This document shows positions 1 to 6,668 of a stretch of 37,800 nt of DNA, piece after piece. The DNA is from CAZACZ01 sp964483695. Its GTDB lineage: Bacteria > Deinococcota > Deinococci > Deinococcales > Trueperaceae. The notes under the pieces are model-generated. The model saw nothing but the letters and a program-made list of their open reading frames with translations, ran no database searches and was not told where the DNA came from. The stretch is taken from NCBI GenBank assembly GCA_964483695.1, contig CAZACZ010000026.1:1-37800 (forward strand). Direction: 5' to 3'. The translations under genes were made by a program, and so were the position numbers. Every line of letters starts with the position of its first letter. The first letter of the stretch is position 1.

Positions 1-72
1 GAGTCGAGTTCGGTACCGTCATGCCACCTCCGGCGCCCCGGGCGCCGTCCGCACCCGGGCCGACCCCGCCGC

Positions 73-480
73 TCAGCCGGCGCGGCCGATGCGCACGCGC
101 CAGCGCTCCGGTCCCTCTTCCAGGTACTGCCAGTCGAGCAGGCCGGGACGCTCCGCCTGGAACTGATAGTAGAGCGGTTTCGGGTCGTGGTCGTTCACCA
201 GTTCGAACGCCTGCCCGGGCGACAGGGCATCGAACATCTGGAAGATGCGCGGGTGGCGCTCGCGGGGCGGGATGGTACGGACGTCGAGTTGCTGCATCGG
301 TGGATCTCCTTCCAACCATCGGATGGCGCCCACGGGGCAGGCGGCCATCGCTTCGAGGGTTCCTTCGGTCACGGGAACGTGGCGAGCGTCTTCGAGGATG
401 CCCGGGACGAGCTCGTCGCACACGCCGCAGCAGATGCACGTCTGCATGTCGATCCACATCGCCTCGGGCCTACGGACCAT
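73..480 (-). CDS. Ferredoxin-like 4Fe-4S domain fused to DUF2249 domain
   Basis: This 135-residue protein has a short ferredoxin-type half (about residues 1-58) with a CICCGVC motif, giving C-x2-C-x2-C, and a later CPVGAI that supplies the fourth cysteine. Residues about 62-135 form a DUF2249 domain beginning LDVRTIPPRERHPRIF. It is probably a cytosolic electron carrier or redox partner; DUF2249 proteins are commonly found beside nitric-oxide and denitrification genes, but their chemistry is not established. The ATG at 480 is preceded by GGGAGG and overlaps the end of the cupin gene, so it is the last gene of a leftward three-gene operon. Oddly, a strong AAGGAG lies 8 nt before an in-frame ATG at 297, exactly at the domain boundary, so a free 74-residue DUF2249 protein may also be made. 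A longer upstream reading is less likely because it has no homologous content. Confidence 0.85.
   Translation of the reverse strand: MVRRPEAMWIDMQTCICCGVCDELVPGILEDARHVPVTEGTLEAMAACPVGAIRWLEGDPPMQQLDVRTIPPRERHPRIFQMFDALSPGQAFELVNDHDPKPLYYQFQAERPGLLDWQYLEEGPERWRVRIGRAG
295..312 (-). promoter_or_regulatory. Internal Shine-Dalgarno and in-frame ATG in the ferredoxin-DUF2249 gene
   Basis: On the minus strand GGAAGGAG is followed 8 nt later by ATG (295-297), in frame with the ferredoxin-DUF2249 gene and just before its DUF2249 domain. The product would be 74 residues, almost the same length as the free DUF2249 protein encoded at 1268-1489. Confidence 0.5.
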
Positions 481-796
481 GCTTCCCTCCCAACGCGCGC
501 ACGCCGAGCACCACCAGCTTGCCGGCGCCCGCCTCGAGCGCCTTGGCGGTGCCTGGCAGGACGTGCACCACGTCGCCAACGCGCACCGCGTGGCGCTCGG
601 CGCCCTCCTGGACGTGGCCCTCCCCTTGGAGCACGGTGAAGATCGTCTCGGCGCCGTCGCTCTCGGGCGCCACGAGGCGCTGGCCGTCCTGGAGGCAGAG
701 CAGCATGGCGACCATGCGCTCCCCGAGGCTCAGGGGCCGCGGCACCGGGCCGGCGTCGGAGAAGCGCGCCTGCTCCTGGGTGCGGGTCAGCGGCAT
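470..796 (-). CDS. Small cupin-domain protein
   Basis: The 108-residue product is a single cupin barrel: residues about 35-100 contain the pattern LVAPESDGAETIFTVLQGEG followed by a GD-VHVLPGT turn, the two cupin motifs in degenerate form. The usual metal-binding histidines of motif 1 are largely absent (only a glutamate and later a histidine are visible), so metal binding is uncertain. Cupins like this appear beside ferredoxin, DUF1858 and DUF2249 genes in nitrogen-oxide clusters; the ligand is unknown. Its ATG at 796 overlaps the end of the DUF1858 gene by 10 nt, and its TAG at 470 overlaps the ferredoxin start, so it is translationally coupled to both. The upstream in-frame extension to 1153 lies opposite real coding sequence and was not used. 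Confidence 0.8.
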   Translation of the reverse strand: MPLTRTQEQARFSDAGPVPRPLSLGERMVAMLLCLQDGQRLVAPESDGAETIFTVLQGEGHVQEGAERHAVRVGDVVHVLPGTAKALEAGAGKLVVLGVRALGGKHGP

Positions 797-1098
797 CGCG
801 CACCCGCCATGGCGCGCGCCACGCCGGCCTCGTCGAGGGCGCGCAGCAGCGCGGCCTCGGCACTCTCCCCCAGCCCACGGATGCGCAGCGCTTGCGCCAG
901 CGTGACGGTAGGCGCGAGCGCGCGCCGCAGCGGCGCCTGCGCCAAGAGCGAGAAGCCGTGCGCCACCAGCAGCTCGAGTGCTCGTGGATGGGCGGCGATC
1001 ACCTCCGACACGCGCGCCGCCAGGAGCGCGGCGACGGCGGCGCCGTCCTGCGCTCGGTCGTGGGCTCGGTCGTGCCGCTCGTCGATGGTCGCGTCCAC
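787..1098 (-). CDS. DUF1858-type protein, first gene of leftward operon
   Basis: The 103-residue protein carries a helical DUF1858-like domain at about residues 25-95: a V-x-E-V-IAAHPRALELLVAHGF stretch, followed by a TVTLAQALRIRGL helix pair. DUF1858 is found in proteins associated with hybrid-cluster and nitric-oxide-handling systems; a molecular role is not known. Many family members have a CxxC or single cysteine at the domain end; here the only cysteine is the penultimate residue. The start is GTG at 1098, the only plausible initiation codon before an in-frame stop at about 1144. It heads the operon with the cupin and ferredoxin-DUF2249 genes and faces a rightward DUF2249 gene across a 169-bp gap holding two Fnr-like palindromes. 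Confidence 0.75.
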   Translation of the reverse strand: MDATIDERHDRAHDRAQDGAAVAALLAARVSEVIAAHPRALELLVAHGFSLLAQAPLRRALAPTVTLAQALRIRGLGESAEAALLRALDEAGVARAMAGARCR

Positions 1099-1132
1099 GG
1101 CCGTAGCGTCCCGCGGCCGGCCGGTGCGTCTC

Positions 1133-1148
1133 CATGACGTAGGTCATG
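1133..1148. promoter_or_regulatory. Fnr-like palindrome (left)
   Basis: CATGAC-GTAG-GTCATG is a perfect inverted repeat. Its core ATGAC-N4-GTCAT has the 5-4-5 layout of Crp/Fnr-family sites. Its centre is 42 bp upstream of the DUF1858 start codon. The Crp/Fnr protein encoded at 3136-3846 is the natural candidate to bind it. No good TAnnnT -10 box is visible for the leftward operon, so the exact promoter is unresolved. Confidence 0.5.
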
Positions 1149-1217
1149 TGCACGTGGCGGGGTGCGTCGAGTGCGGCACGGCCGAACCTCCGTCACGACG
1201 CCGCCGAGGCCCGCCCC

Positions 1218-1231
1218 TCGACCCAAGTCAA
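1218..1231. promoter_or_regulatory. Fnr-like palindrome (right)
   Basis: TCGAC-CCAA-GTCAA matches the Fnr-family consensus TTGAC-N4-GTCAA at nine of ten arm positions. It is centred about 43 bp upstream of the predicted start of transcription of the DUF2249 gene, close to the -41.5 position used by class II Fnr activators, and it takes the place of a -35 element. Confidence 0.55.
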
Positions 1232-1254
1232 GGCGGCGATGCACGCAAGGCCCG

Positions 1255-1260
1255 TAGCGT
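1255..1260 (+). promoter_or_regulatory. -10 box of leaderless promoter for the DUF2249 gene
   Basis: TAGCGT (TAnnnT) is followed by 7 nt and then the ATG at 1268, so transcription would begin at or next to the start codon. No TTGAC-like -35 is present; the Fnr-like palindrome at 1218-1231 lies just upstream instead. Confidence 0.5.
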
Positions 1261-1267
1261 GGTCCTC

Positions 1268-1489
1268 ATGACCGAGTCGATGCTCGACAACCGTGGGTTG
1301 GAGCCGCCGCTCCCGATGATCCGCACGTTGGAGGCGCTGGCGGAGCTTGCCCCCGGGGACGTGTTGGTGATCCACAACGACCGCGTGCCCGTCTACCTGC
1401 TGCCGCAACTCGCCGACGAAGGTGCCTCGTACGAGGTCGCCACGTTGCCCGACGGCAGCGCCCGCGTGCGCATCGTCAAGGGACGTTGA
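1268..1489 (+). CDS. Stand-alone DUF2249 protein
   Basis: The 73-residue protein is one DUF2249 domain: an EPPLPMIRTLEAL helix, then ELAPGDVLVIHNDRVP and a YLLPQLADEGASYE segment, the normal arrangement in this family. The function is not known, but the family is regularly found with nitric-oxide reductase and hybrid-cluster genes. The ATG at 1268 has no Shine-Dalgarno sequence and sits 7 nt after a TAGCGT box, so it is probably translated from a leaderless mRNA. It is 6 bp from the membrane-protein gene and leads the rightward operon. It resembles the C-terminal half of the fusion at 73-480, so the cluster holds two DUF2249 copies. Confidence 0.85.
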   Translation: MTESMLDNRGLEPPLPMIRTLEALAELAPGDVLVIHNDRVPVYLLPQLADEGASYEVATLPDGSARVRIVKGR

Positions 1490-1495
1490 GCGGCG

Positions 1496-2761
1496 GTGGA
1501 GGCGCCTCGGCCAGGCGACGCCGCTCCGCCCGGGGTGCCGATCGCGGCGCTGACCATCGGAGCCGCCGCGTTGACGGCCGGCGCCTTGGCGCTGGTAGCT
1601 AGACCAGTCTTGCTCCTGGGATACCACGGCGCGCCGGCCATGGTCGCGCTCACGCACGTCTTCACCTTGGGGTTCGTCGGCCTCGTGTTCGCGGGCACGC
1701 TGCAGCAGTTCCCCGCCGTGCTGCTCGTGGCCCGCCTGGCGTGGCCGCGCCTAGGGTACGTGGCGCTGCCGCTCCTCGCGCTGGGAAGCGCAGCGGTCGT
1801 GGCGGGCTTCGCCATGGGGTTCGCGCCGGTGCCCCTGGCGCTCGGCGGCGCCGCCGTCGCGGCGGCGTGGTCCGCGCTGCTTGCGCAACTGGCGGCCACC
1901 GCCCGCGGTAGTCGGCACCTCGACGCGGCCGGGCGCGCGTTGATCGTGTCGGTCGGGTACATGACGCTCACGGCGGTGCTCGGCGTGGCACTGGCGGCCG
2001 CCAGGAGCGTGCCCTCCGTGCCGCGCGCCATCGGGTACCCGGTAGGCACGCATCTCACCACCGGGCTGTTCGGCGCCTACCTGCTGGGGATCGCCGCGGC
2101 CGGTCAGAAGCTGTTGTCGATGTTCGCCCTCTCGAAGGGCGGCGTGCGTTGGCGCCTCCGGGCGCTCACCTGGGCCGTTCACCTGGCCGTGGCCGCGGAG
2201 GTGGCGACGCGCTTCGCCGGGCTACCGCTGGCGGCGCTGGCTTGGAGCGCCATCGCAGCGGCGGCCGCGCTGCATCTGTGGGAGGTGGCCGCGATCGTGC
2301 GAAGGCGCCTTCGGCGTCGCCTCGAGGCGCCGATCCGGCGCTACCTCCTGGCGCACGCGTTCCTCCCTGTCGCCGGGGCGTTATGGCTGGCCGGCGAGGC
2401 GCCCGCCGCGGCGCTGGCGTTCGCGCTCGGGTTCGTCGGCCTCGCCGTCAGCGGGATGCTGGTGAAGATCGTGTCGTTCCTGTCCTGGACGGCCGGGTTC
2501 GCCGCGGACGCGGCTTCGCGTGGCGCCGCCGCCGCGCCGCTCCTGCGCGATCTCGTCCTCCCAACCCTCGAGCCCGTGATCACCTGGGGCCTCGCGCTCG
2601 GCGCGCTAGCTGCGACGCTCGCCGTCGCCACCGGCTGGGCGCCGGCGGCGCGCATGGCCGCGCCGGCGCTTGGCGTCGGAGCGGTGGCGCAACTCGCGCA
2701 GGTGGTGCACGTGATCCTGGCCGTCCGCCGAGCGGCCCGCCCGCAGGAGGTACTCGTATGA
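1496..2761 (+). CDS. Polytopic membrane protein, NnrS-like or heme-copper-oxidase-subunit-I-like
   Basis: The 421-residue protein is almost entirely hydrophobic, with about twelve membrane segments. Histidines fall within or at the ends of helices: THVFTLGFVG near residue 54, GTHLTTGLFG near 185, and others in AVHLAV, ALHLWEV, LAHAFL and VVHVIL. The THxFTLGFxGLVFxGTLQQFP and KIVSFLSW motifs recall oxidase-subunit-I-like and NnrS-type proteins found in denitrification clusters. A role in nitric-oxide response or heme/copper-linked redox is an inference from these histidines and from the DUF2249, MIP18 and Crp/Fnr neighbours. The start is GTG at 1496, 6 bp after the preceding stop, with AAGGGA upstream. 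Its TGA overlaps the next ATG. It could also be a divergent transporter. Confidence 0.75.
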   Translation: MEAPRPGDAAPPGVPIAALTIGAAALTAGALALVARPVLLLGYHGAPAMVALTHVFTLGFVGLVFAGTLQQFPAVLLVARLAWPRLGYVALPLLALGSAAVVAGFAMGFAPVPLALGGAAVAAAWSALLAQLAATARGSRHLDAAGRALIVSVGYMTLTAVLGVALAAARSVPSVPRAIGYPVGTHLTTGLFGAYLLGIAAAGQKLLSMFALSKGGVRWRLRALTWAVHLAVAAEVATRFAGLPLAALAWSAIAAAAALHLWEVAAIVRRRLRRRLEAPIRRYLLAHAFLPVAGALWLAGEAPAAALAFALGFVGLAVSGMLVKIVSFLSWTAGFAADAASRGAAAAPLLRDLVLPTLEPVITWGLALGALAATLAVATGWAPAARMAAPALGVGAVAQLAQVVHVILAVRRAARPQEVLV

Positions 2762-3114
2762 CGCTGCCTTCGTCGACCGGTCCGACCCGGACCCAGATCA
2801 CCGAGTTGCGCCCGGCGCTGGCGGGGCAGGCGGTGCTGGACGCCATGCGCCGCGTCATCGACCCCGAGCTCGGGCTCGACGTGGTGTCCCTCGGGTTGGT
2901 CTACTCCGTCACCATCGTCGATGCTGCCGTGGCGATCGAGATGACGCTCACCACGCCCGGCTGCCCGTTGCACGGCAGCATCGAGGCCGACGTCCGCCGC
3001 AGGTTGCAGGAACTACCCGGGATCGGCAGCGTGGACGTGACGTTGGTGTGGGATCCACCCTGGACGCCGGACGCCATGACCGACCAGGCCCGCCGGGCGC
3101 TCGGCTTCCTGTGA
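2758..3114 (+). CDS. MIP18/SufT/PaaD-like Fe-S cluster assembly protein (DUF59)
   Basis: The 118-residue product has the family hallmarks: AMRRVIDPELGLDVVSLGLVY at residues about 28-48, a central beta strand, and the conserved TTPGCPL motif with the reactive cysteine at about residue 67, followed by the amphipathic helix and VWDPPWTPDAM. DUF59 proteins help mature or deliver Fe-S clusters to client proteins, as in SufT and PaaD. Here the likely client is the ferredoxin-type protein or another metalloprotein of the same cluster; this is an inference. Its ATG overlaps the previous TGA by 4 nt, so it is translationally coupled to the membrane-protein gene. It ends 21 bp from the convergent Crp/Fnr gene. 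Confidence 0.9.
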   Translation: MTLPSSTGPTRTQITELRPALAGQAVLDAMRRVIDPELGLDVVSLGLVYSVTIVDAAVAIEMTLTTPGCPLHGSIEADVRRRLQELPGIGSVDVTLVWDPPWTPDAMTDQARRALGFL

Positions 3115-3135
3115 CGCTCGCCCCGTAGGGCGACG

Positions 3136-3846
3136 TCAGCGTCCGGCACGCTCGGCCAGTTCCTGCAACCGGTCGCGATCGAGCGCCACCACCCGCCGAC
3201 CGGCCAACGCCACCGCCTCGCCGGCGTGCAAGCGCGACAGGTTGCGGCTGACGAGTTCGGGGACCGTCCCCAGCTGCGCGGCGATCGCCGCGTTGGTCTC
3301 GAGGTCGAACGGCACGCCGCGCCGACCCGCGTCGAGGAGGTAGCGGGCCAGCCGGTGCACCACCTCCTGGAACGAGATCTGCTCGACCAACCCCACCAGC
3401 CGGCGCAATCGTCGTCCGAGCATGCGCATCAGGTGCAGCGCGATCTCCGGACGTTGGCGCAGCACCCGCTGGAACCCTTCCTGGTCGAGCCACAGCAACT
3501 CGGTGTCCTCGCTCGCTTCGGCGCTGGCCGGGTACGCGCCGCCGTCCAACGCGACCAGCTCGGCCACCGCAGCGAACGGCCGCTCCATCGTCAGCACGAC
3601 CTCGCGACCGGTGGCGGGCGACAGCACGAACACCTTCACGCGCCCGTGAATCACCACCGCCACTCCGGCGGCCGCGTCGCCGGCGAGGAACAGCGGCTCG
3701 CCGCGCGTCAGCTTGCGGCGGATCGCGACGCCAGCCAGCTCGCGCAGGTCGGCGTCGCTCAAGCCCGCGAACAGCGGGCAGCGCGCCAGCACCTCGGCGT
3801 CGTCGAGTGGGCGCGCCGCGGGAGGAACGGGTCGTGATGCCGGCAT
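3136..3846 (-). CDS. Crp/Fnr-family transcription regulator
   Basis: The 236-residue protein has a cyclic-nucleotide-binding-type barrel at about residues 22-135, a dimer helix at 135-165, and a Crp-type winged helix from about 165. The recognition helix reads TVPELVSRNLSRL, with E197-x2-S200-R201, the E-xx-SR pattern that in Fnr reads TTGA half-sites; both nearby palindromes contain such half-sites. Only one cysteine is near the N terminus, so an oxygen-sensing 4Fe-4S cluster like that of E. coli Fnr is unlikely; heme-dependent nitric-oxide sensing as in Dnr proteins is possible but unproven. The gene converges on the MIP18 gene and is divergent from the MFS gene. Its ATG lies 6 nt after TAGCGT, a leaderless arrangement. 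Confidence 0.92.
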   Translation of the reverse strand: MPASRPVPPAARPLDDAEVLARCPLFAGLSDADLRELAGVAIRRKLTRGEPLFLAGDAAAGVAVVIHGRVKVFVLSPATGREVVLTMERPFAAVAELVALDGGAYPASAEASEDTELLWLDQEGFQRVLRQRPEIALHLMRMLGRRLRRLVGLVEQISFQEVVHRLARYLLDAGRRGVPFDLETNAAIAAQLGTVPELVSRNLSRLHAGEAVALAGRRVVALDRDRLQELAERAGR

Positions 3847-3852
3847 GCCGCC

Positions 3853-3858
3853 ACGCTA
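3853..3858 (-). promoter_or_regulatory. -10 box of leaderless promoter for the Crp/Fnr gene
   Basis: On the minus strand TAGCGT is followed by GGCGGC and the ATG at 3846. There is no Shine-Dalgarno sequence and no TTGAC-type -35. Confidence 0.5.
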
Positions 3859-3905
3859 CCTGGCGCGGACCCCCGCGCGGCGGCAGCATGATGCGTACGC
3901 GGCGT

Positions 3906-3911
3906 TAGGAT
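3906..3911 (+). promoter_or_regulatory. -10 box of leaderless promoter for the MFS gene
   Basis: TAGGAT is followed by GGGCGG and the ATG at 3918, the TAnnnT-N6-ATG pattern. No convincing -35 is seen. Confidence 0.5.
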
Positions 3912-3917
3912 GGGCGG

Positions 3918-5165
3918 ATGAGTTCGAGCTGGCAGCGCACGGTGGGCGTGATGTTCGCCGCGCAACTGCTGGCCTCGGTAGGGTTCTCCACCATCTTCCC
4001 GTTCCTGCCGAACTACGTCGAGAGCCTCGGCGCGCGCTCGGGCGGCTCGACGCTGTTCTGGGTCTCCGCGGTGTTCAGCGTGCAGGCGGTGGCGATGATG
4101 ATCGCCTCCCCCATCTGGGGCGCCATGGCCGACCGGTACGGGCGCAAGCTGATGGTGGAGCGGGCGCTGTTCGGCGGCGCGGTCATCATCCTGTTGATGG
4201 GCTTCGCGCGCAGCGCCGAGGAACTGGTGCTGTTGCGCCTGATCCAGGGCCTCACTACCGGCGTCGTGTCGGCGGCGTCGTCGATGGTGGCCGCCGTCAC
4301 CCCGCGCGATCGCCTCGGGTACGCCATGGGCTTGATGCAGACGGGTCAGTGGGCCGGCGTGTCCGTCGGTCCGGTGATCGGTGGTCTGCTCGAGTACTTC
4401 GTGGGCTACCGCTTGTCGTTCGTGGTCACCGCCGTGCTGCTGTTCGCCGGTGGCGTGCTGGTCTTGCTCGCGGTGCACGAGGAGTTCACCCCGCCCGTCG
4501 GGCGTGCACGCGGCCTGGGCGGCATGCTCGCGGCCTGGCGCGACGTCGTGCGCGCACCGGGCGTGGCACTGGCCTACGCCCTTCGCTTCACCGCCTGGCT
4601 CGGCCGCACCATGCTGGTCCCGTTCCTGCCGCTCTTCGTCGCCTCGATCACGGTGCGCAGCGACCTGGCGGGGATCTACACCGGCGTCGCCATCGGTCTG
4701 GCGTCGGCCGCCGGCACCCTCAGCGGGGTCACGCTCGGGCGCTTGAGCGACCGGGTGGGCCACAAGCCGGTGCTCGTTGCTTCCGCCTTGGCGGCCGCGC
4801 TGTTCTACTTCCCCATGGCGTTCGTGCACTCCGTCTGGCAACTGATGGCGCTCAACACCTTGGTGGGCCTCGCCGTGGGCGGGGTGTTGCCGGCCATCAG
4901 CGCCATGCTGGCGCGCATCACCAGCGCCTCCGCGGCCGGCTCGGTGTACGGGCTCGACAACTCCGTCGGCGCGGCGGCGCGCGCTGCCGCGCCGCTGGCG
5001 GCTGGCGCCGTCGTCGCGTTCACCAGCAGCGGCGCGAGCGCCAACTACCGCGGCCTGTTCGTGGTGACGGCGGCGCTGTTCGTCGTCACCGCGAGCCTAG
5101 CGCTGTGGCGCCTGCCCGGGCGCAGCCGTCCGGCAGCCGTTGACGACGCTTCCTCCAGACGGTAG
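3918..5165 (+). CDS. MFS transporter, drug-efflux type
   Basis: The 415-residue protein has the twelve-helix pattern of the major facilitator superfamily. Motif A is clear after helix 2 (GAMADRYGRKLM, about residue 74) and is repeated in the second half as GRLSDRVGHKPV (about residue 275). The segment GLMQTGQWAGVSVGPVIGGLLE near residue 138 resembles motif C of drug:proton antiporters, so efflux of a small molecule across the inner membrane is likely; the substrate cannot be read. It begins at an ATG 6 nt after a TAGGAT box and is probably monocistronic. Its last codons and stop contain the -35 and part of the -10 of the downstream thiamine riboswitch promoter. Confidence 0.9.
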   Translation: MSSSWQRTVGVMFAAQLLASVGFSTIFPFLPNYVESLGARSGGSTLFWVSAVFSVQAVAMMIASPIWGAMADRYGRKLMVERALFGGAVIILLMGFARSAEELVLLRLIQGLTTGVVSAASSMVAAVTPRDRLGYAMGLMQTGQWAGVSVGPVIGGLLEYFVGYRLSFVVTAVLLFAGGVLVLLAVHEEFTPPVGRARGLGGMLAAWRDVVRAPGVALAYALRFTAWLGRTMLVPFLPLFVASITVRSDLAGIYTGVAIGLASAAGTLSGVTLGRLSDRVGHKPVLVASALAAALFYFPMAFVHSVWQLMALNTLVGLAVGGVLPAISAMLARITSASAAGSVYGLDNSVGAAARAAAPLAAGAVVAFTSSGASANYRGLFVVTAALFVVTASLALWRLPGRSRPAAVDDASSRR

Positions 5166-5168
5166 CTT
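5140..5168 (+). promoter_or_regulatory. Promoter of the TPP riboswitch-thiB transcript
   Basis: TTGACG (5140-5145), a 17-bp spacer and TAGCTT (5163-5168) form a near-ideal sigma-70-type promoter. It is embedded in the end of the MFS gene: the MFS stop codon TAG is the first half of the -10 box. Transcription would start near 5175, right before the riboswitch. Confidence 0.75.
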
Positions 5169-5176
5169 CGAGTCGT

Positions 5177-5263
5177 CACCAGGGGTGTCCTGCTCGTCCG
5201 ATGGACGCGCGGGGCTGAGATCACACCCTCGAACCTGACCCCGATCATGCGGGCGGAGGGAGC
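5177..5263 (+). promoter_or_regulatory. TPP (THI-box) riboswitch
   Basis: All main conserved blocks of the thiamine-pyrophosphate aptamer are present in order: GGGGTG at 5182, a P3 hairpin CGTCC-GAT-GGACG, GCTGAGAT at about 5213, ACACCC, GAACCTGA at 5231 and the closing GCGGGCGGAGGGA. It precedes thiB. Downstream, GGACTCG at 5280-5286 can pair with CGAGTCC at 5330-5336, and CCGGA/TCCGG forms a hairpin at 5301-5313; these may be part of the expression platform, but no U-tract terminator is seen. By family behaviour, bound TPP should shut thiB off. Confidence 0.95.
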
Positions 5264-5470
5264 GTGGCGCATCGACGAAGGACTCGCCCGAAGCACCGAC
5301 CCGGATGCTCCGGAACGGCCGAGGGCCATCGAGTCCGATGCGTCCAGTCCGGTGACGGAAGGGACGTACCCATGCAACGACCCGTGGAACGATCCTTCGG
5401 CCGACGGCGCGCGCCGGCACCATCGCGGCCTGCACCGTCGCGAGGGCGCCGCGCACCGACGCCGGCGCGC

Positions 5471-6580
5471 ATGCGCCGCGCGCATGCCGCCCTGGCACTG
5501 GCCATCGCCTTCGCTTCGGTTGCGTCGGCCCAGACCCTGACGGTGCTGACGCACGACTCGTTCGCCTTGCCGACCGCGCTGGTCGAGGCGTTCGAGGAGC
5601 ACACCGGCATCGACGTGGTGTTCCTGCCTGCCGGCGACGCCGGCGAGGTCGTGAACCGCGCCATCCTCACCAAGGCGCGCCCGCTGGCAGACGTGCTCTA
5701 CGGCATCGACGACAGCCTGCTGGCCCGCGCCCGCGCCGAAGGGATCTTCGAGCCGTACGAGAGCCCGTCGCTGGCACGCGTGCCGCAGGCGTACCGGTTC
5801 GACGCCGACCATCTGGTCACGCCCGTCGACGTCGGTCATGTGACGATCAACCTCGACCTGGCATGGTTCGACGAGCGCGAACTTGCTCTGCCCACCGACC
5901 TGGACGCGTTGGCCACCGAACCGTATCGCGGCCTCACGGTGGTCGAGAACCCTGCGTCGTCGAGCCCGGGGCTGGCGTTCCTCCTGACCACCATCGTGCG
6001 GTACGGCGACCCTGCTGCCGACGTTCCAGCAGCCGGATCGCCCGGCCGATCGCCGTACGGCGACTACCTCGACTACTGGGCGACGCTTCGAACCATGGAC
6101 GTGCTCGTCACCGACGGCTGGACGGACGCCTACTACACCGCCTTCAGCCGCTACGGCGGCGACCGGCCGGCGATCGTGAGTTACGCCACCAGCCCCGCTG
6201 CCGAGGTGATCTTCGCCGAGGCGCCACTGGACGCGGCGCCCACCGCCAACCTGGCCTGCGCGCAGTGCTCGTACCAGCAGATCGAAGCCGTCGGCATCCT
6301 GCGCGGCACCGAGCAGCGCGCCGCGGCCGAGGCGTTCGTCGAGTTCCTGCTCTCGCGCGAGGTGCAGGAAGCCGTCCCATCGGAGATGTTCGTCTACCCG
6401 GTCGTGCAGGACGCTGCCCTCCCCGACGCCTTCCAGCGCTTCGCTCCGCTTCCCGCCCCCGAGCAGGTGGCGTCGTTGCCGAGCGAGCTCGTGCAGGCCC
6501 ATCAGCGACGCTGGCTGGCGGAGTGGACGGCGGTGGTCGTCCAGGGCCGAGCGCCGGACGAGGTGCGTCGGCAGCGCTAG
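5471..6580 (+). CDS. thiB: Thiamine ABC transporter substrate-binding protein
   Basis: The 369-residue protein starts with a signal peptide (MRRAHAALALAIAF to ASA-Q, about 21 residues), then TLTVLTHDSFALP, the N-terminal motif of ThiB, and later LADVLYGIDDSLLARA, matching the ThiB/PotD-like fold. The PSEMFVYPVV segment near the end is also typical. It binds thiamine or its phosphates outside the membrane and hands them to ThiP-ThiQ. A TPP riboswitch precedes it. The start is uncertain: ATG 5372 has an upstream GGAAGGGA but adds 33 very basic residues before the signal peptide; ATG 5471 gives a normal signal peptide but lacks a clear ribosome site. Its permease genes lie 4.5 kb away, past an oppositely oriented ABC exporter. 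Confidence 0.9.
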   Translation: MRRAHAALALAIAFASVASAQTLTVLTHDSFALPTALVEAFEEHTGIDVVFLPAGDAGEVVNRAILTKARPLADVLYGIDDSLLARARAEGIFEPYESPSLARVPQAYRFDADHLVTPVDVGHVTINLDLAWFDERELALPTDLDALATEPYRGLTVVENPASSSPGLAFLLTTIVRYGDPAADVPAAGSPGRSPYGDYLDYWATLRTMDVLVTDGWTDAYYTAFSRYGGDRPAIVSYATSPAAEVIFAEAPLDAAPTANLACAQCSYQQIEAVGILRGTEQRAAAEAFVEFLLSREVQEAVPSEMFVYPVVQDAALPDAFQRFAPLPAPEQVASLPSELVQAHQRRWLAEWTAVVVQGRAPDEVRRQR

Positions 6581-6600
6581 GTCGTGGCCACGACAAGACG

Positions 6601-6632
6601 CCGCCCGGCGCGCACGCTAGCGCGCCGGGCGG
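6601..6632. terminator. Long GC-rich hairpin after thiB
   Basis: A perfect 13-bp stem (6601-6613 with 6620-6632) and a 6-nt loop begin 20 bp after thiB. There is no U tract on either strand, so it may stop transcription poorly or protect mRNA ends. It also lies downstream of the small leftward ORF at 6669-6803 and could serve both. Confidence 0.55.
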
Positions 6633-6668
6633 GGGAAGGGTGACGGACCGGCGGATGCCGGTCCTTGG

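Noticed and set aside
1..72. Palindrome GGCGCC-CCG-GGCGCC at about 33-47 as terminator of the leftward operon
   Set aside because: The loop is very short, there is no U tract, and the window edge hides the context.
1099..1153. Upstream extension of the cupin frame to 1153
   Set aside because: It overlaps the DUF1858 gene in another frame, is Arg/Ala-rich without a domain, and the cupin itself has a good start at 796.
5264..5471. Longer thiB starting at 5264 in the riboswitch
   Set aside because: That start lies at the 3' edge of the aptamer; the added residues are basic and would precede the signal peptide. Only the 5372 start with its GGAAGGGA remains a real alternative.
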